Made by a program: the position numbers and the translations under genes. Source: JAHJFW01 sp038065635 (lineage in GTDB: Bacteria > Patescibacteriota > Patescibacteriia > 2-12-FULL-60-25). From it: a stretch of 24,667 bases of DNA. The DNA lies in assembly GCA_038065635.1 (NCBI GenBank), contig JBBTQP010000043.1, positions 1-24,667 of the forward strand, read 5' to 3'. Positions 8,323 to 15,548 of this stretch are shown piece after piece. Below the pieces are notes generated by a model. It saw only the letters and a list, made by a program, of their open reading frames with translations, had not been told where the DNA came from and did not search any database. How positions within the stretch are numbered: the stretch's first letter is position 1; every line of letters begins with the position of its first letter.

Positions 8323-9954
8323 ATGCAACCGAATATTCAATCTCCGGAGTCGAGACTCGGAAGCGTCGAAGAGATGATAAAAATGGGACGGATGCCGTTG
8401 CCGGACATAGCCGACATGATGTTGAAAGAAGGTCAGCGCCATGTCGCGGATGTCAAAGGATCATTAAACAATATCCGCGGCGATCTAAAAGGTCCGGACG
8501 AGGATGCGTTCTCCGACGATTTTTGGAACCTCGAAAAAAAATTGGACTCCGCGCATACGGACCTGCGAAAGGAGGTCGGTGAAATAATGGAAGGCGGGAT
8601 TAGTCCGATCGACGTTGGGAGCATGTTGGAAGAGACGTTTCACAATGCGAAAGCTGAAACCGCTCACAAAGAGCAAACGACGGAAACGAATCCCCTGTTC
8701 GATCCTAACATTGGACCGCTTGAGATAGCGGATAGAATAGGAGCTATAATGAGTGAGATTATTGAAAATGACTGCGTAGCATTCGATACATTAGATCAGG
8801 TTGCCGATCTCGCGTCGCAAGATGAGCTGGTGCGTGAAAAGACCTCCAACGCGCTTATCGGACGGGTTGGAGAAAAATACGCCAAACGCATCCTATCCGA
8901 CCGTGAATATAGAGAGACGCTAAACAAACTCCAAGAGACGCTCTCGCGTCGACTTGAAGGAAACGAAAGTCCGCAATTCTGCAAAGAAACTAACTTGGAA
9001 AACCTAGTCGTGATAAACGAGATACTCGGTGATCGCGCCGAATCAGTGACTAGAACTCTCGATCTACGATCATACGGTAGGGGTCTTGATACTAGTCTTA
9101 AACTCACAAAGACTAAGGACGGGAAGTTTTCGGATCTTATAAAAGTTTTCGGCACAACATTCGACGACGAAGGTAATCTTGTCGATGCCCAGATCGAAGT
9201 TGGATTCGCGTTTGACGGCGTTGGACCGGACGGCGAGCCGAATAACGAAGACGCGCGGATACATCGCTTGTTCATGCGACAAACGAAAAAAATGCCGGAC
9301 GGAAACCAAAAGTCGGAACTCATCGTCCGACACGAAATCTTCGACCTTCCAAATTCAATCAAAGGCGGAGGTCTAGCGGCAGAGGTGACGCGCTCGTCAC
9401 TCGCGGAATACGACGAGCTCGGAGTTGACGCGATCACTCTCAGCGCGAATATCGACGTCGGAGGGTATGCATGGGCAAGCTACGGATACGGATGGGATAC
9501 AGAAAAATATAAACTCAAAAAAACGTCTGGAGAATGGTTGAAGGCTGACATCGAGACTATTGCCGCAGGTATTCAGACGTTCATCGACACATTGGATGAT
9601 GTTGAGGGAACTATTTCGGAGACTGAAAAACAAAGCATTATCGACGACCTGGAAAAAATCGACCGTAACCCACTCGCATGTACACCACAATTCTTGGCAG
9701 GAATCGGCAAAAAAGGGCCATTTCTTCAACAGGGCGAGTCAGGAAAATGGTACACAGGCGAAGCATTTCAACAGGCACTCAAGGATGGTCGTGAACATGA
9801 GGAAAGCAAAAAATACAAAGGTTCGATGCATGCAGGAAAATTCGGAATGCTTAAGAGCCACTGGCAAGGTCGCATCGACCTAAAACCAGACGGGCCTCAG
9901 GGAGGGAAAAATCGAAAACTGCTCGAAGAGAAAATTTCTCGCTCAACAAAATAA
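8323..9954 (+). CDS. 543-aa protein with central GNAT-like region, function unknown
   Basis: Residues 1-125 are helical and acidic; 130-240 form a second helical section. From about 290 to 395 the sequence reads like an acetyltransferase-type (GNAT) fold: a beta region near 312-342, then NSIKGGGLAAEV (344-355) where the acetyl-CoA loop would lie, a helix, LGVDAITLSANIDVGG (366-381) and YAWASYGYGW (382-391). A later block (about 450-520, including PQFLAGIGKKGPF and SHWQGRIDL) also occurs, as I recall, in phage- and toxin-associated proteins carrying this fold; that is memory, not a search. There is no signal peptide or membrane segment. It is the main gene of a four-gene operon. Acetyl transfer is not established and no catalytic residues can be named. 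Confidence 0.8.
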   Translation: MQPNIQSPESRLGSVEEMIKMGRMPLPDIADMMLKEGQRHVADVKGSLNNIRGDLKGPDEDAFSDDFWNLEKKLDSAHTDLRKEVGEIMEGGISPIDVGSMLEETFHNAKAETAHKEQTTETNPLFDPNIGPLEIADRIGAIMSEIIENDCVAFDTLDQVADLASQDELVREKTSNALIGRVGEKYAKRILSDREYRETLNKLQETLSRRLEGNESPQFCKETNLENLVVINEILGDRAESVTRTLDLRSYGRGLDTSLKLTKTKDGKFSDLIKVFGTTFDDEGNLVDAQIEVGFAFDGVGPDGEPNNEDARIHRLFMRQTKKMPDGNQKSELIVRHEIFDLPNSIKGGGLAAEVTRSSLAEYDELGVDAITLSANIDVGGYAWASYGYGWDTEKYKLKKTSGEWLKADIETIAAGIQTFIDTLDDVEGTISETEKQSIIDDLEKIDRNPLACTPQFLAGIGKKGPFLQQGESGKWYTGEAFQQALKDGREHEESKKYKGSMHAGKFGMLKSHWQGRIDLKPDGPQGGKNRKLLEEKISRSTK

Positions 9955-9963
9955 TAAAAAAAT

Positions 9964-10263
9964 ATGAAAGAAAAACCTACGGACGAAAAGGCGATGGAAG
10001 GACGACTCATCAAAGACGGCGTGGATCTCGGCGACAAACACTTCCACGAAGTGGGATGGGGAACAACGCCTGATAAGGCGCACGAAGATCTCGAACGAAT
10101 GGCTGGCGCAGAAGTGGAACTCGCGGAGCAACAGGCCGAAGCATTCGCGCAGAAAGACAAAGAAATCGGAATCAGCGCATATAAAGGGCTCGTGGAGATA
10201 TACAAGAACCATCCGAACGTTGAAAAGTGGAAAAAACGAATCGAGGAGCTGAAACGCGACTGA
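9964..10263 (+). CDS. Small acidic helical protein, last gene of the 8018 operon
   Basis: A 99-residue protein, charged and mostly helical after residue 38. Residues about 60-99 (EAFAQKDKEIGISAYKGLVEIYKNHPNVEKWKKRIEEL, only partly conserved in pattern) resemble a single TPR-like helix pair. It starts nine bases after the 543-aa gene and is presumably cotranscribed. It could bind or chaperone the larger protein; this is inference from position. No Shine-Dalgarno is visible. Confidence 0.7.
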   Translation: MKEKPTDEKAMEGRLIKDGVDLGDKHFHEVGWGTTPDKAHEDLERMAGAEVELAEQQAEAFAQKDKEIGISAYKGLVEIYKNHPNVEKWKKRIEELKRD

Positions 10264-10288
10264 TATATTGAAACGATTATTTTGATGA

Positions 10289-10328
10289 GATTGCCACGCG
10301 CTTTAGGTATATGCGCTCGCAATGACGA
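10289..10328. repeat. Short REP-like element
   Basis: gattgccacgcg...gcgctcgcaatgacga is a reduced copy of the REP-like family found at 209-276 and 18178-18262, with imperfect inverted ends. It lies between two converging transcription units. Confidence 0.75.
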
Positions 10329-10333
10329 TGTAA

Positions 10334-10371
10334 CAAAAAACGCCGCGCGTTCTCTTGTGAAAGCGGGCGTT
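10334..10371 (-). terminator. Intrinsic terminator of the sirtuin gene
   Basis: Minus-strand stem AACGCC/GGCGTT, extended by GC pairs after one mismatch, followed by a run of T residues. It begins five bases past the stop codon. Confidence 0.7.
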
Positions 10372-10375
10372 TGCG

Positions 10376-11125
10376 TTATGAAAGAATGATCGGCAAGACC
10401 ATTGCGGCAGGCGTGCGAACCTTGATGTGCGCTTGGATGGATGAGTCGTCCGGATTGACATCGATTACGAGCGCGCCGTTTTGATGCGCGCCGGAAACGA
10501 ACGCTGCGGCCGGCATGACCACGCCGCTCGTACCGATGACAAGAACCGCGATAGCAGACTGCGCGGCCTCAATGGAACGCGTGAGCGCGTCGGTAGGAAT
10601 CGGCTCATCGAACCATACGATCGCAGGACGCTCGAGCGCCCAACAGCACGGCGACGTCGGCAATGAGTCGTATGACAGCGAGCGCTCCTCGCGTTCCGCG
10701 CCGCACTCTGTGCAACGATTTCTCCAGAGCGATCCGTGGAGACGGATCACGTCAGGATGTCCGGCGCGCTCATGGAGCCCGTCAACATTTTGCGTGACGA
10801 GCGTCACTCCGTCGCGATCTTGCGCCCACTTCGCGATGGCGTGATGTGCCGCGTTCGGTTCGCACGCCGCGACAGTCTTCCGTCGTTCGCAATACCATTC
10901 CCAGACGAGCTTGGGATCGGCGGCGAACGCCTCGGGTTTCGCGAGTTCCGTAAAATGGCGATTCCGCCAATAACCTCCTGCTCCGCGAAACGTGGGTACG
11001 CCGCTCTCCGCGCTGATGCCCGCACCGGTTATCACGAGCACGCATCTCGAGTTCTTCATCGCGGCACGGGTCAGCATTATCGAGTCGACCAATGTGTCAT
11101 CCGTGGACTGTGATTCTTCGACCAT
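10376..11125 (-). CDS. cobB: Sir2-family NAD-dependent protein deacylase (class III type)
   Basis: The 249-residue product has the sirtuin core: GAGISAESGVPTFRG (34-48) for NAD binding, TQNVDGLHERAG (111-122) and the catalytic His130 in RLHGSLW. Y78 and R81 in WEWYCERRK match the Tyr-x-x-Arg pair by which class III sirtuins recognise succinyl or malonyl lysine, so desuccinylase activity is plausible beside deacetylation. Zinc would be held by C138, C141, C160 and C161; the second pair is adjacent (Cys-Cys) rather than spaced, which is unusual. AAAGG lies seven bases before the ATG. A TTGACA -35 at 11191-11196 faces the divergent PP2C promoter. The enzyme is cytoplasmic and reverses lysine acylation. 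Confidence 0.95.
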   Translation of the reverse strand: MVEESQSTDDTLVDSIMLTRAAMKNSRCVLVITGAGISAESGVPTFRGAGGYWRNRHFTELAKPEAFAADPKLVWEWYCERRKTVAACEPNAAHHAIAKWAQDRDGVTLVTQNVDGLHERAGHPDVIRLHGSLWRNRCTECGAEREERSLSYDSLPTSPCCWALERPAIVWFDEPIPTDALTRSIEAAQSAIAVLVIGTSGVVMPAAAFVSGAHQNGALVIDVNPDDSSIQAHIKVRTPAAMVLPIILS

Positions 11126-11167
11126 GGCTTGCCTTTCAATTACAAGTTCTCAAATGAGCGATGAATG

Positions 11168-11236
11168 ACAATCGCAGAAATCCGTACTTCTGTCAAGTGT
11201 AAATGCCTTGCGAAAAAGACAAAAAAATGGTAATAA
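11168..11236. promoter_or_regulatory. Divergent promoter pair, sirtuin and PP2C
   Basis: Minus strand: TTGACA (11191-11196), 17-bp spacer, GATTGT (11168-11173; weak -10). Plus strand: TTGCGA (11208-11213), 17-bp spacer, TAATAA (11231-11236), preceded by TGG. The plus -10 ends nine bases before the ATG at 11246, so the PP2C mRNA would have almost no leader. The two -35 boxes are 11 bases apart, so the promoters may compete or share a regulator. Confidence 0.65.
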
Positions 11237-11245
11237 TTGCTGCAT

Positions 11246-12472
11246 ATGAGCATTGAAAACAACGTCGCCATGAATGCCGCTTCGTCGCCTAGAAAAACGA
11301 GGGATTTGCCAATACCGGCCTGGAAAAAAGAAAAGCACGGATCCGGTGTTAGATTGAAGCGGGTCGAAAAAATAGAGGAGGGTCCGAGATTCGTAACCGG
11401 CTCTGCGACCGAAACGTCATCCAAACACCTTGTAAATGAAGACCACTTCGAGATCGACAAGAGACGAGGTATTTTTGCCGTAGCAGACGGCATGGGCAGC
11501 GTTCCTGCCGGAGATGTCGCTTCGCATGAAGCGATCGGTCAACTTGAAATAGATAAAATCGACGGAGCTCTCGCGAACGCAAAAACTGTCAAAGACGTAA
11601 AAACAGCAGAACTCATCAAGAGCGTTTTTGACAGCTCGAAAGACGCGACTTTACGACAAAATGACGTCGAAGATGCGGTTAGCGCAATTCTCTTGCGTAT
11701 GAATGACGAGATTGAAGAACTCGGAAAAACAAACGAGGATGTACGAACAATGGCGAAAGAAAAGACCAAAAAACTACTCGCTCTAAGAAAAATTATTTTT
11801 GATCAAAACAATTCTGAACATCAAAAATTAATGCAGGATGCAATTCAGACAATTGGCTGCACGATGTCATTAATGAAAACGTGGCAAAATGAGAAAAGCG
11901 AACACATGATAACCGTTGGAAACATCGGCGACTCACGAATATACCGACTCAGAAATGGAGCGCTAGAACGACTAACTCGTGATGATTCGCATGTGCAGAT
12001 ATTGCTTGATGCCGGCATCGTAAAAAACGATCAAGATGTAAAGGAAAAAATCGACATAACAAGCGTCATCGCGTTTACAAATAAACATCCTGAACTAAAA
12101 AATCTTTTTCAGGATATCAGAGAAAATCCAAACGATACTGTCGCGCTTGGCGAAATACGACACAAACTATCACAAGCAGCCGGTTTGAAAACATTGTTAA
12201 AAAATAAATTTGGAATCGACTTCAAGCCGTTCGTTCGAAGTTATGACATGGAAGACGGGGATGCTTTCGTCGTAGTTTCGGACGGAATTTCAGACAACCT
12301 TTACGACGAAGAAATCCGAAGTATCGTTGCGACTCATTTTGAAAACCCACAACAGATAGCCGAAGAACTGCAACGCGTTGCATCGAAGCGCTCAAAAGAA
12401 AGTAACAAGAAAAATGCTCGCGCCAAGCCGGATGACATGACTGCGGTGGCGGCTGTATTTCTAGGAGAATAA
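11246..12472 (+). CDS. PP2C-type protein phosphatase with large insertions
   Basis: The 408-residue product keeps the PP2C metal-site motifs: NED (64-66), DGMG (81-84), GCT (204-206), GDSRIYRL (228-235), SDGISD (345-350) and DDMT (396-399). It should be a Mn/Mg-dependent Ser/Thr phosphatase. Bacterial PP2C catalytic domains are usually about 240 residues; here there is an N-terminal extension of about 50 residues, a charged helical insertion at about 105-195 and another at about 260-325. No membrane segment is present. I start at ATG 11246, not at the in-frame TTG at 11237, because it fits the promoter. No partner Ser/Thr kinase is in the window. Confidence 0.93.
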   Translation: MSIENNVAMNAASSPRKTRDLPIPAWKKEKHGSGVRLKRVEKIEEGPRFVTGSATETSSKHLVNEDHFEIDKRRGIFAVADGMGSVPAGDVASHEAIGQLEIDKIDGALANAKTVKDVKTAELIKSVFDSSKDATLRQNDVEDAVSAILLRMNDEIEELGKTNEDVRTMAKEKTKKLLALRKIIFDQNNSEHQKLMQDAIQTIGCTMSLMKTWQNEKSEHMITVGNIGDSRIYRLRNGALERLTRDDSHVQILLDAGIVKNDQDVKEKIDITSVIAFTNKHPELKNLFQDIRENPNDTVALGEIRHKLSQAAGLKTLLKNKFGIDFKPFVRSYDMEDGDAFVVVSDGISDNLYDEEIRSIVATHFENPQQIAEELQRVASKRSKESNKKNARAKPDDMTAVAAVFLGE

Positions 12473-12501
12473 AAAAATCCCGCCGGCGAGATGTCAGCGG
12501 G
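12471..12501 (-). terminator. Intrinsic terminator of the 12504 gene
   Basis: Minus-strand stem CCCGCTG/CGGCGGG (one U-G pair) with a 9-base loop, then ATTTTTTT. It begins two bases past the TAG stop and abuts the stop codon of the convergent PP2C gene. Confidence 0.85.
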
Positions 12502-12503
12502 GT

Positions 12504-12935
12504 CTATGTGTCGGCGGCGTCTTCCGCGTCCCTCATTGGGATCGGACGCGCGAGAAATGCGGCCGTACTTGATGCGTTGGGAAACTCGCGAGAGGAACCC
12601 CCTCGGATGAGCTTCACGCTCTTGATGTGGAAAAGCGCCGCGTCTCTGTCCTTCCTGACGCCGAACACTTCAGTCGCGTCGTTTCTACTACTGAGCCGCG
12701 CTCTGACGTGCGGGGCTTCGAACTGGGTCCATTCCGGGATGAATCGGATCGAGCACGGTTTCTCGTCGTGCACGAGCTCGATAGCGAGCGTCTTCAACCA
12801 GTACGGCGGGAGACTTTTCGCCACGAAGAGCGTGAGCGTGAGCGTGAAGACTCGACGACTGCGGTCATACCCGACGCGCACTGTGTTGACCAAGTCGAAT
12901 CGCTTCGCATCCGAGCCGTCGAAAATGTTTCGTAT
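12504..12935 (-). CDS. Orphan protein with possible ATA start
   Basis: The reading frame encodes about 143 residues with no recognisable domain; the middle is beta-rich (RVFTLTLTLFVAKSLPPYWL...AIELVHD). The closest conventional start is a TTG at 12893 (129 residues), but nothing resembling a ribosome site precedes it. A perfect AGGAGG lies at 12946-12951, and the in-frame codon ten bases beyond it is ATA at 12935, giving IRNIFDGSDAKRFD at the N-terminus. No ATG, GTG or TTG occurs in frame between the upstream stop and 12893. I therefore favour ATA initiation, or a recent change of ATG to ATA. A TTGACA -35 is at 13004-13009 with a weak -10, and a terminator follows. Codon use is C/G-ending like the 7134 gene. 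Confidence 0.6.
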   Translation of the reverse strand: MRNIFDGSDAKRFDLVNTVRVGYDRSRRVFTLTLTLFVAKSLPPYWLKTLAIELVHDEKPCSIRFIPEWTQFEAPHVRARLSSRNDATEVFGVRKDRDAALFHIKSVKLIRGGSSREFPNASSTAAFLARPIPMRDAEDAADT

Positions 12936-13003
12936 TGTCGTATAACCTCCTATGGTGAAGAAAAAAGGAACGTTAAAGTCTACTTAACCTATTTTCCATC
13001 CTT

Positions 13004-13009
13004 TGTCAA
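13004..13009 (-). promoter_or_regulatory. TTGACA -35 box upstream of the 12504 gene
   Basis: Perfect minus-strand TTGACA. The hexamers 16-17 bp downstream (TTAAGT or TAAGTA, about 12981-12987) are poor -10 matches, so the exact start is uncertain. AGGAGG follows at 12946-12951. Confidence 0.5.
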
Positions 13010-13066
13010 GAAACCTATCTTGAAAAAAGTTTGAAATACCTGTAGCGTGCCCCAAGGAAAGCAAGG

Positions 13067-13100
13067 GAGGCATTGCCGAGAAATAAACACGCGCAGGTGG
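13067..13100 (+). repeat. Duplicate of the tRNA-Leu upstream region and 5' end
   Basis: 34 bases match 13167-13200 at 29 positions, exactly 100 bases apart. The shared part includes tgccgagaa and the first ten bases of tRNA-Leu (gcgcaggtgg), which are identical. The sequences diverge completely after the match. Confidence 0.85.
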
Positions 13101-13163
13101 GTCGGACCATGTGTCCGACGGCGTAAAAAACACGCCATGGCCACCGCCTGCTACAGTTTTTTG
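13091..13163 (+). ncRNA. Candidate structured RNA with three-way junction
   Basis: Starting with the tRNA-Leu-like gcgcaggtgg, the sequence folds into a closing stem (gcaggtgg 13093-13100 with ccaccgcctgc 13141-13151, with a bulge), hairpin gtcggac/gtccgac (13101-13107 with 13113-13119, loop catgt) and hairpin ggcgt/acgcc (13120-13124 with 13132-13136, A-rich loop). tacagtttttt follows, so transcription could end there. This gives a compact three-way junction. No reading frame explains it. It could be a small RNA, a remodelled tRNA-Leu copy or a tiny mobile element. Confidence 0.4.
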
Positions 13164-13190
13164 ACCGAGGCCCTGCCGAGAAGTAAATAT

Positions 13191-13277
13191 GCGCAGGTGG
13201 TGGAACTGGTATACACGCCAGCCTTAGGAGCTGGTTCCCGAAAGGGATTGAGGGTTCGAGTCCCTCTCTGCGCACCA
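13191..13277 (+). tRNA. tRNA-Leu (anticodon TAG)
   Basis: Class II tRNA. The acceptor is GCGCAGG/TCTGCGC, with a G-U pair at its base. The anticodon stem CCAGC/GCTGG encloses CTTAGGA (anticodon TAG, reads CUN). A long variable arm, ttcccgaaagggatt, and T arm GAGGG-TTCGAGT-CCCTC follow. The discriminator is A and CCA is encoded. Confidence 0.97.
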
Positions 13278-13283
13278 TTATCA

Positions 13284-13307
13284 AAAAAGTACCGATCGGT
13301 ACTTTTT
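13284..13307. terminator. Bidirectional intrinsic terminator after tRNA-Leu
   Basis: Perfect 24-bp palindrome with core agtaccgatcggtact flanked by A and T runs. It can end tRNA-Leu on the plus strand and transcription from the other side. Confidence 0.85.
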
Positions 13308-13334
13308 AGATAATCGCTCGTATTAAAACCGAAT

Positions 13335-13368
13335 AAAAAAAACGCTCCTACCGAGCTTGGTAAAAGCG
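13335..13368 (-). terminator. Intrinsic terminator of the 13394 gene
   Basis: Minus-strand 10-bp stem CGCTTTTACC/GGTAGGAGCG (two wobble pairs) with loop AAGCTC, then eight T residues. Confidence 0.92.
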
Positions 13369-13393
13369 CTGAAACGAGTGACCGCGCGCCCTT

Positions 13394-13978
13394 CTAGTTG
13401 ACGAGACTTTTCCGACCGCCGTTTGCACGGAGCCGATGTGCTTGGTCTATCTTCTTTCCAATTCTTGAGACGTCGGCGTCAATCTGTGAGACAGCGCTAC
13501 CTATCTTAGATGCACTGACGTCTATCTCTGAAACGAGACCTCGTAACTCCCCCACCAAAACCAGGAGGGCGTCAACGATCTCCTTCGCTCTGCCGAGCTT
13601 GCCCGCTCCGTCTTCGGCCAACGCCGGTTGACCACTCTTTTTCTTTTCGAACGGAGGCCTGGTGATCCCGAACGCCGCGAGCGCGTTCTTGATTTTGCCG
13701 GTATTGATTGACGTCGATATCAACCTAACTCCTTCAGGCAAATTCTTTTTGACGCGCTCAATCATCTTGTGAGCGATGAAACGCGTGTGGATTATCACCT
13801 CAACGCGTTCTGGGATCGAGTCCTTTCTCCACGCTGCCGGATCCGTGTTGAACCAGATCACGACGCGAGGATGGTTCTTCACCCACTCAGGAAAGTTGCT
13901 GCTCCGCCCTCCTAGGATCAACACCTTTCCGTTGGCACTGATTTGGCGAAGGCTACTTGGTGGCGGTTCGTGTACCAT
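13394..13978 (-). CDS. DUF2325-like domain plus coiled coil, function unknown
   Basis: The 194-residue product has two parts. Residues about 17-105 form an alpha/beta domain starting KVLILGGRSSNFPEWV, with the beta strand VEVIIHTRFIAHKMIERVKK; the pattern resembles DUF2325 proteins (small Rossmann-like domains), a resemblance I judge by eye. Residues about 135-180 are heptad-like (IVDALLVLVGELRGLVSEID, then repeated IG/ID units), suggesting an oligomeric coiled coil. The ATG at 13978 follows AAAGGG. TTGACA at 14043-14048 and a weak -10 (TAGTAA, 14020-14025) 17 bp away precede it, and a strong terminator follows. It is C/G-ending in codon use like the other stand-alone genes. Confidence 0.75.
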   Translation of the reverse strand: MVHEPPPSSLRQISANGKVLILGGRSSNFPEWVKNHPRVVIWFNTDPAAWRKDSIPERVEVIIHTRFIAHKMIERVKKNLPEGVRLISTSINTGKIKNALAAFGITRPPFEKKKSGQPALAEDGAGKLGRAKEIVDALLVLVGELRGLVSEIDVSASKIGSAVSQIDADVSRIGKKIDQAHRLRANGGRKSLVN

Positions 13979-14019
13979 GAAACCCTTTCTTGGTTTTGAA
14001 AAAACAGCTCCGTAACGAC

Positions 14020-14048
14020 TTACTACCTTTAAAAATAAGTAATGTCAA
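14020..14048 (-). promoter_or_regulatory. Promoter of the 13394 gene
   Basis: Minus strand TTGACA (14043-14048), 17-bp spacer, TAGTAA (14020-14025). The perfect -35 carries most of the weight. Confidence 0.6.
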
Positions 14049-14064
14049 GATCCAACCCATGAGG

Positions 14065-14070
14065 TATGAT
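14065..14070 (+). promoter_or_regulatory. -10 box of the 14080 gene
   Basis: TATGAT ends nine bases before the ATG at 14080. No Shine-Dalgarno lies at normal spacing, so a leader of about three bases or none is predicted. The -35 is not clear. Confidence 0.45.
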
Positions 14071-14079
14071 GCTCGAACT

Positions 14080-15483
14080 ATGTTACGAAACCTATCTCGC
14101 GCGACTTGCGCTATACTTCTATCCGTATTTTTCATGCCTCTCTCGGCATCAGCCGCCGTCCAAAACGGCACGCTTATCAAAGGCAAAACAAGCAACGCCG
14201 TCTACTACGTAGAAGCCGGTAAGCGATACGCGTTCCCGAATGAGCAGGTATTCCTAAGCTGGTATCAGGATTTTTCATCAGTGACGACCGTTTCGGATGC
14301 GGATCTCGCATCATACACTCTTACAGGAAACGTCCGCTTTCGCCCTGGTGCGCTACTCGTAAAAATCACGACCGATCCTAAAGTCTATGCTGTCTCGCGC
14401 TATGGAGTACTGCGCTGGGTCATGAGCGAACAAGCGGCCGCGGATCTATACGGCTCGAATTGGAGTTCCATAGTTCGCGACGTTTCGGACACGCTATTCA
14501 TCAATTACTTACGCGGATCCGATGTCGGGCAGTCGGTTGACTACAATAGAAACGAAGAGCAGAGCGTAACTAAAATAACCGATGATATTCGGCCGATCGG
14601 ATACGTACCTCCGGTTGCGCAAACAAGCATTCCGACGGAAGCCGCAAAAAAAATCGCTACACTCTCCGTAGTAGCGAGCACTTCACAGGCGACGCTAAAT
14701 CAAATGGTGGATGTTTTTGCCAAGGTTGAAAATTCCTCTCTTCCATTGGCTAAAATCGAACTTTACGCGGACAACGAAACAATGCCTTTCGCCACGTGCC
14801 TTGCGGCAACCGACTGCCATGGCGTTTACACTGTGATTCAATCGCCACTAACGATTTATTTTTCCGCGCGCGGAACGGATGCGAATGGCGCCGCTGTCAC
14901 GACACCTCTATCGGCAAGATCTCCTCTGTCCGTACAGCAGACATCCTCCGATATACAAATCTCGATCAGCCCACAAATATCCGGCGCAGGCACTCGCGTC
15001 AGCTTCACTTCGGATGCGCATAAATTCAGCGGCATTAATAACCACAAAGTTTATGCGGCAATACCAGGTGAACCAAATCCCGTGCTCCTGAAAGACTGCG
15101 GAGCGGAATCGAACTGTGCGGCCTCTCTTCCGTTCTATCGCACGACGCAACTCTTTTCCAAAATCACAACAGGAGGACAAACCTCGCAATCGGCATCCGT
15201 AACATTATCGATTACTGGCAATGGAATTCCAAAACCGACGCTTACGTTACTTAGCAAGCCATCGCCAAATCAAGCCGTGATAAAAATAGACGCGCCGACC
15301 GGTGAGACGATAGGATTCACGACACTCGTCGCTGGCGTAACCGAAGGGAACACCGCTGTAGCGCTCTGCGATCAATCTACATGCGAAGTAACAATTCAAT
15401 TTTCCACCCCGCAACAATACACATCCTTCACCGACGTCGGAGGAAAACTGGAATCATCAAACACGTTGAACCTGGAACCGTAA
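14080..15483 (+). CDS. Secreted Patescibacteria-type repeat protein, function unknown
   Basis: From the ATG at 14080 the product is 467 residues with a signal peptide (MLRNLSRATCAILLSVFFMPLSASA, cleavage before AVQNG). Residues about 27-150 contain two related segments: GTLIKGKTSNAVYYVEAGKRYAFPN and RFRPGALLVKITTDPKVYAV followed by RYGVLRWV and DVSDTLFINY. Such segments recur in exported proteins of Patescibacteria. The rest (about 190-467) is beta-rich, Ser/Thr-rich and looks like three or four immunoglobulin-like domains, each with a Cys pair in a short loop (CLAATDC, CGAESNC, CDQSTC), probably disulfide-bonded. It is probably a cell-surface or secreted structural protein. A longer in-frame start at 13990 would put 30 residues in front of the signal peptide and was rejected. 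Confidence 0.85.
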   Translation: MLRNLSRATCAILLSVFFMPLSASAAVQNGTLIKGKTSNAVYYVEAGKRYAFPNEQVFLSWYQDFSSVTTVSDADLASYTLTGNVRFRPGALLVKITTDPKVYAVSRYGVLRWVMSEQAAADLYGSNWSSIVRDVSDTLFINYLRGSDVGQSVDYNRNEEQSVTKITDDIRPIGYVPPVAQTSIPTEAAKKIATLSVVASTSQATLNQMVDVFAKVENSSLPLAKIELYADNETMPFATCLAATDCHGVYTVIQSPLTIYFSARGTDANGAAVTTPLSARSPLSVQQTSSDIQISISPQISGAGTRVSFTSDAHKFSGINNHKVYAAIPGEPNPVLLKDCGAESNCAASLPFYRTTQLFSKITTGGQTSQSASVTLSITGNGIPKPTLTLLSKPSPNQAVIKIDAPTGETIGFTTLVAGVTEGNTAVALCDQSTCEVTIQFSTPQQYTSFTDVGGKLESSNTLNLEP

Positions 15484-15503
15484 TCATCAAAAAATATCCA
15501 ACC

Positions 15504-15535
15504 AACAAAAATGGTCCGTCCGGACCATTTTTGTT
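15504..15535. terminator. Bidirectional intrinsic terminator
   Basis: Perfect 14-bp stem aacaaaaatggtcc/ggaccatttttgtt with loop gtcc. A and T runs on either side allow termination of the converging 14080 gene and the toxin gene. Confidence 0.93.
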
Positions 15536-15548
15536 GTATGCAGAAACA

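Noticed and set aside
12508..13034. Plus-strand frames opposite the 12504 gene
   Set aside because: They are mirror frames of a C/G-ending gene and lack start signals. The minus strand has a promoter element, AGGAGG and a terminator.
13015..13284. Minus-strand 89-aa frame across tRNA-Leu
   Set aside because: It reads antisense through the tRNA (the REGLEPS-type sequence is a known artefact) and across the structured RNA.
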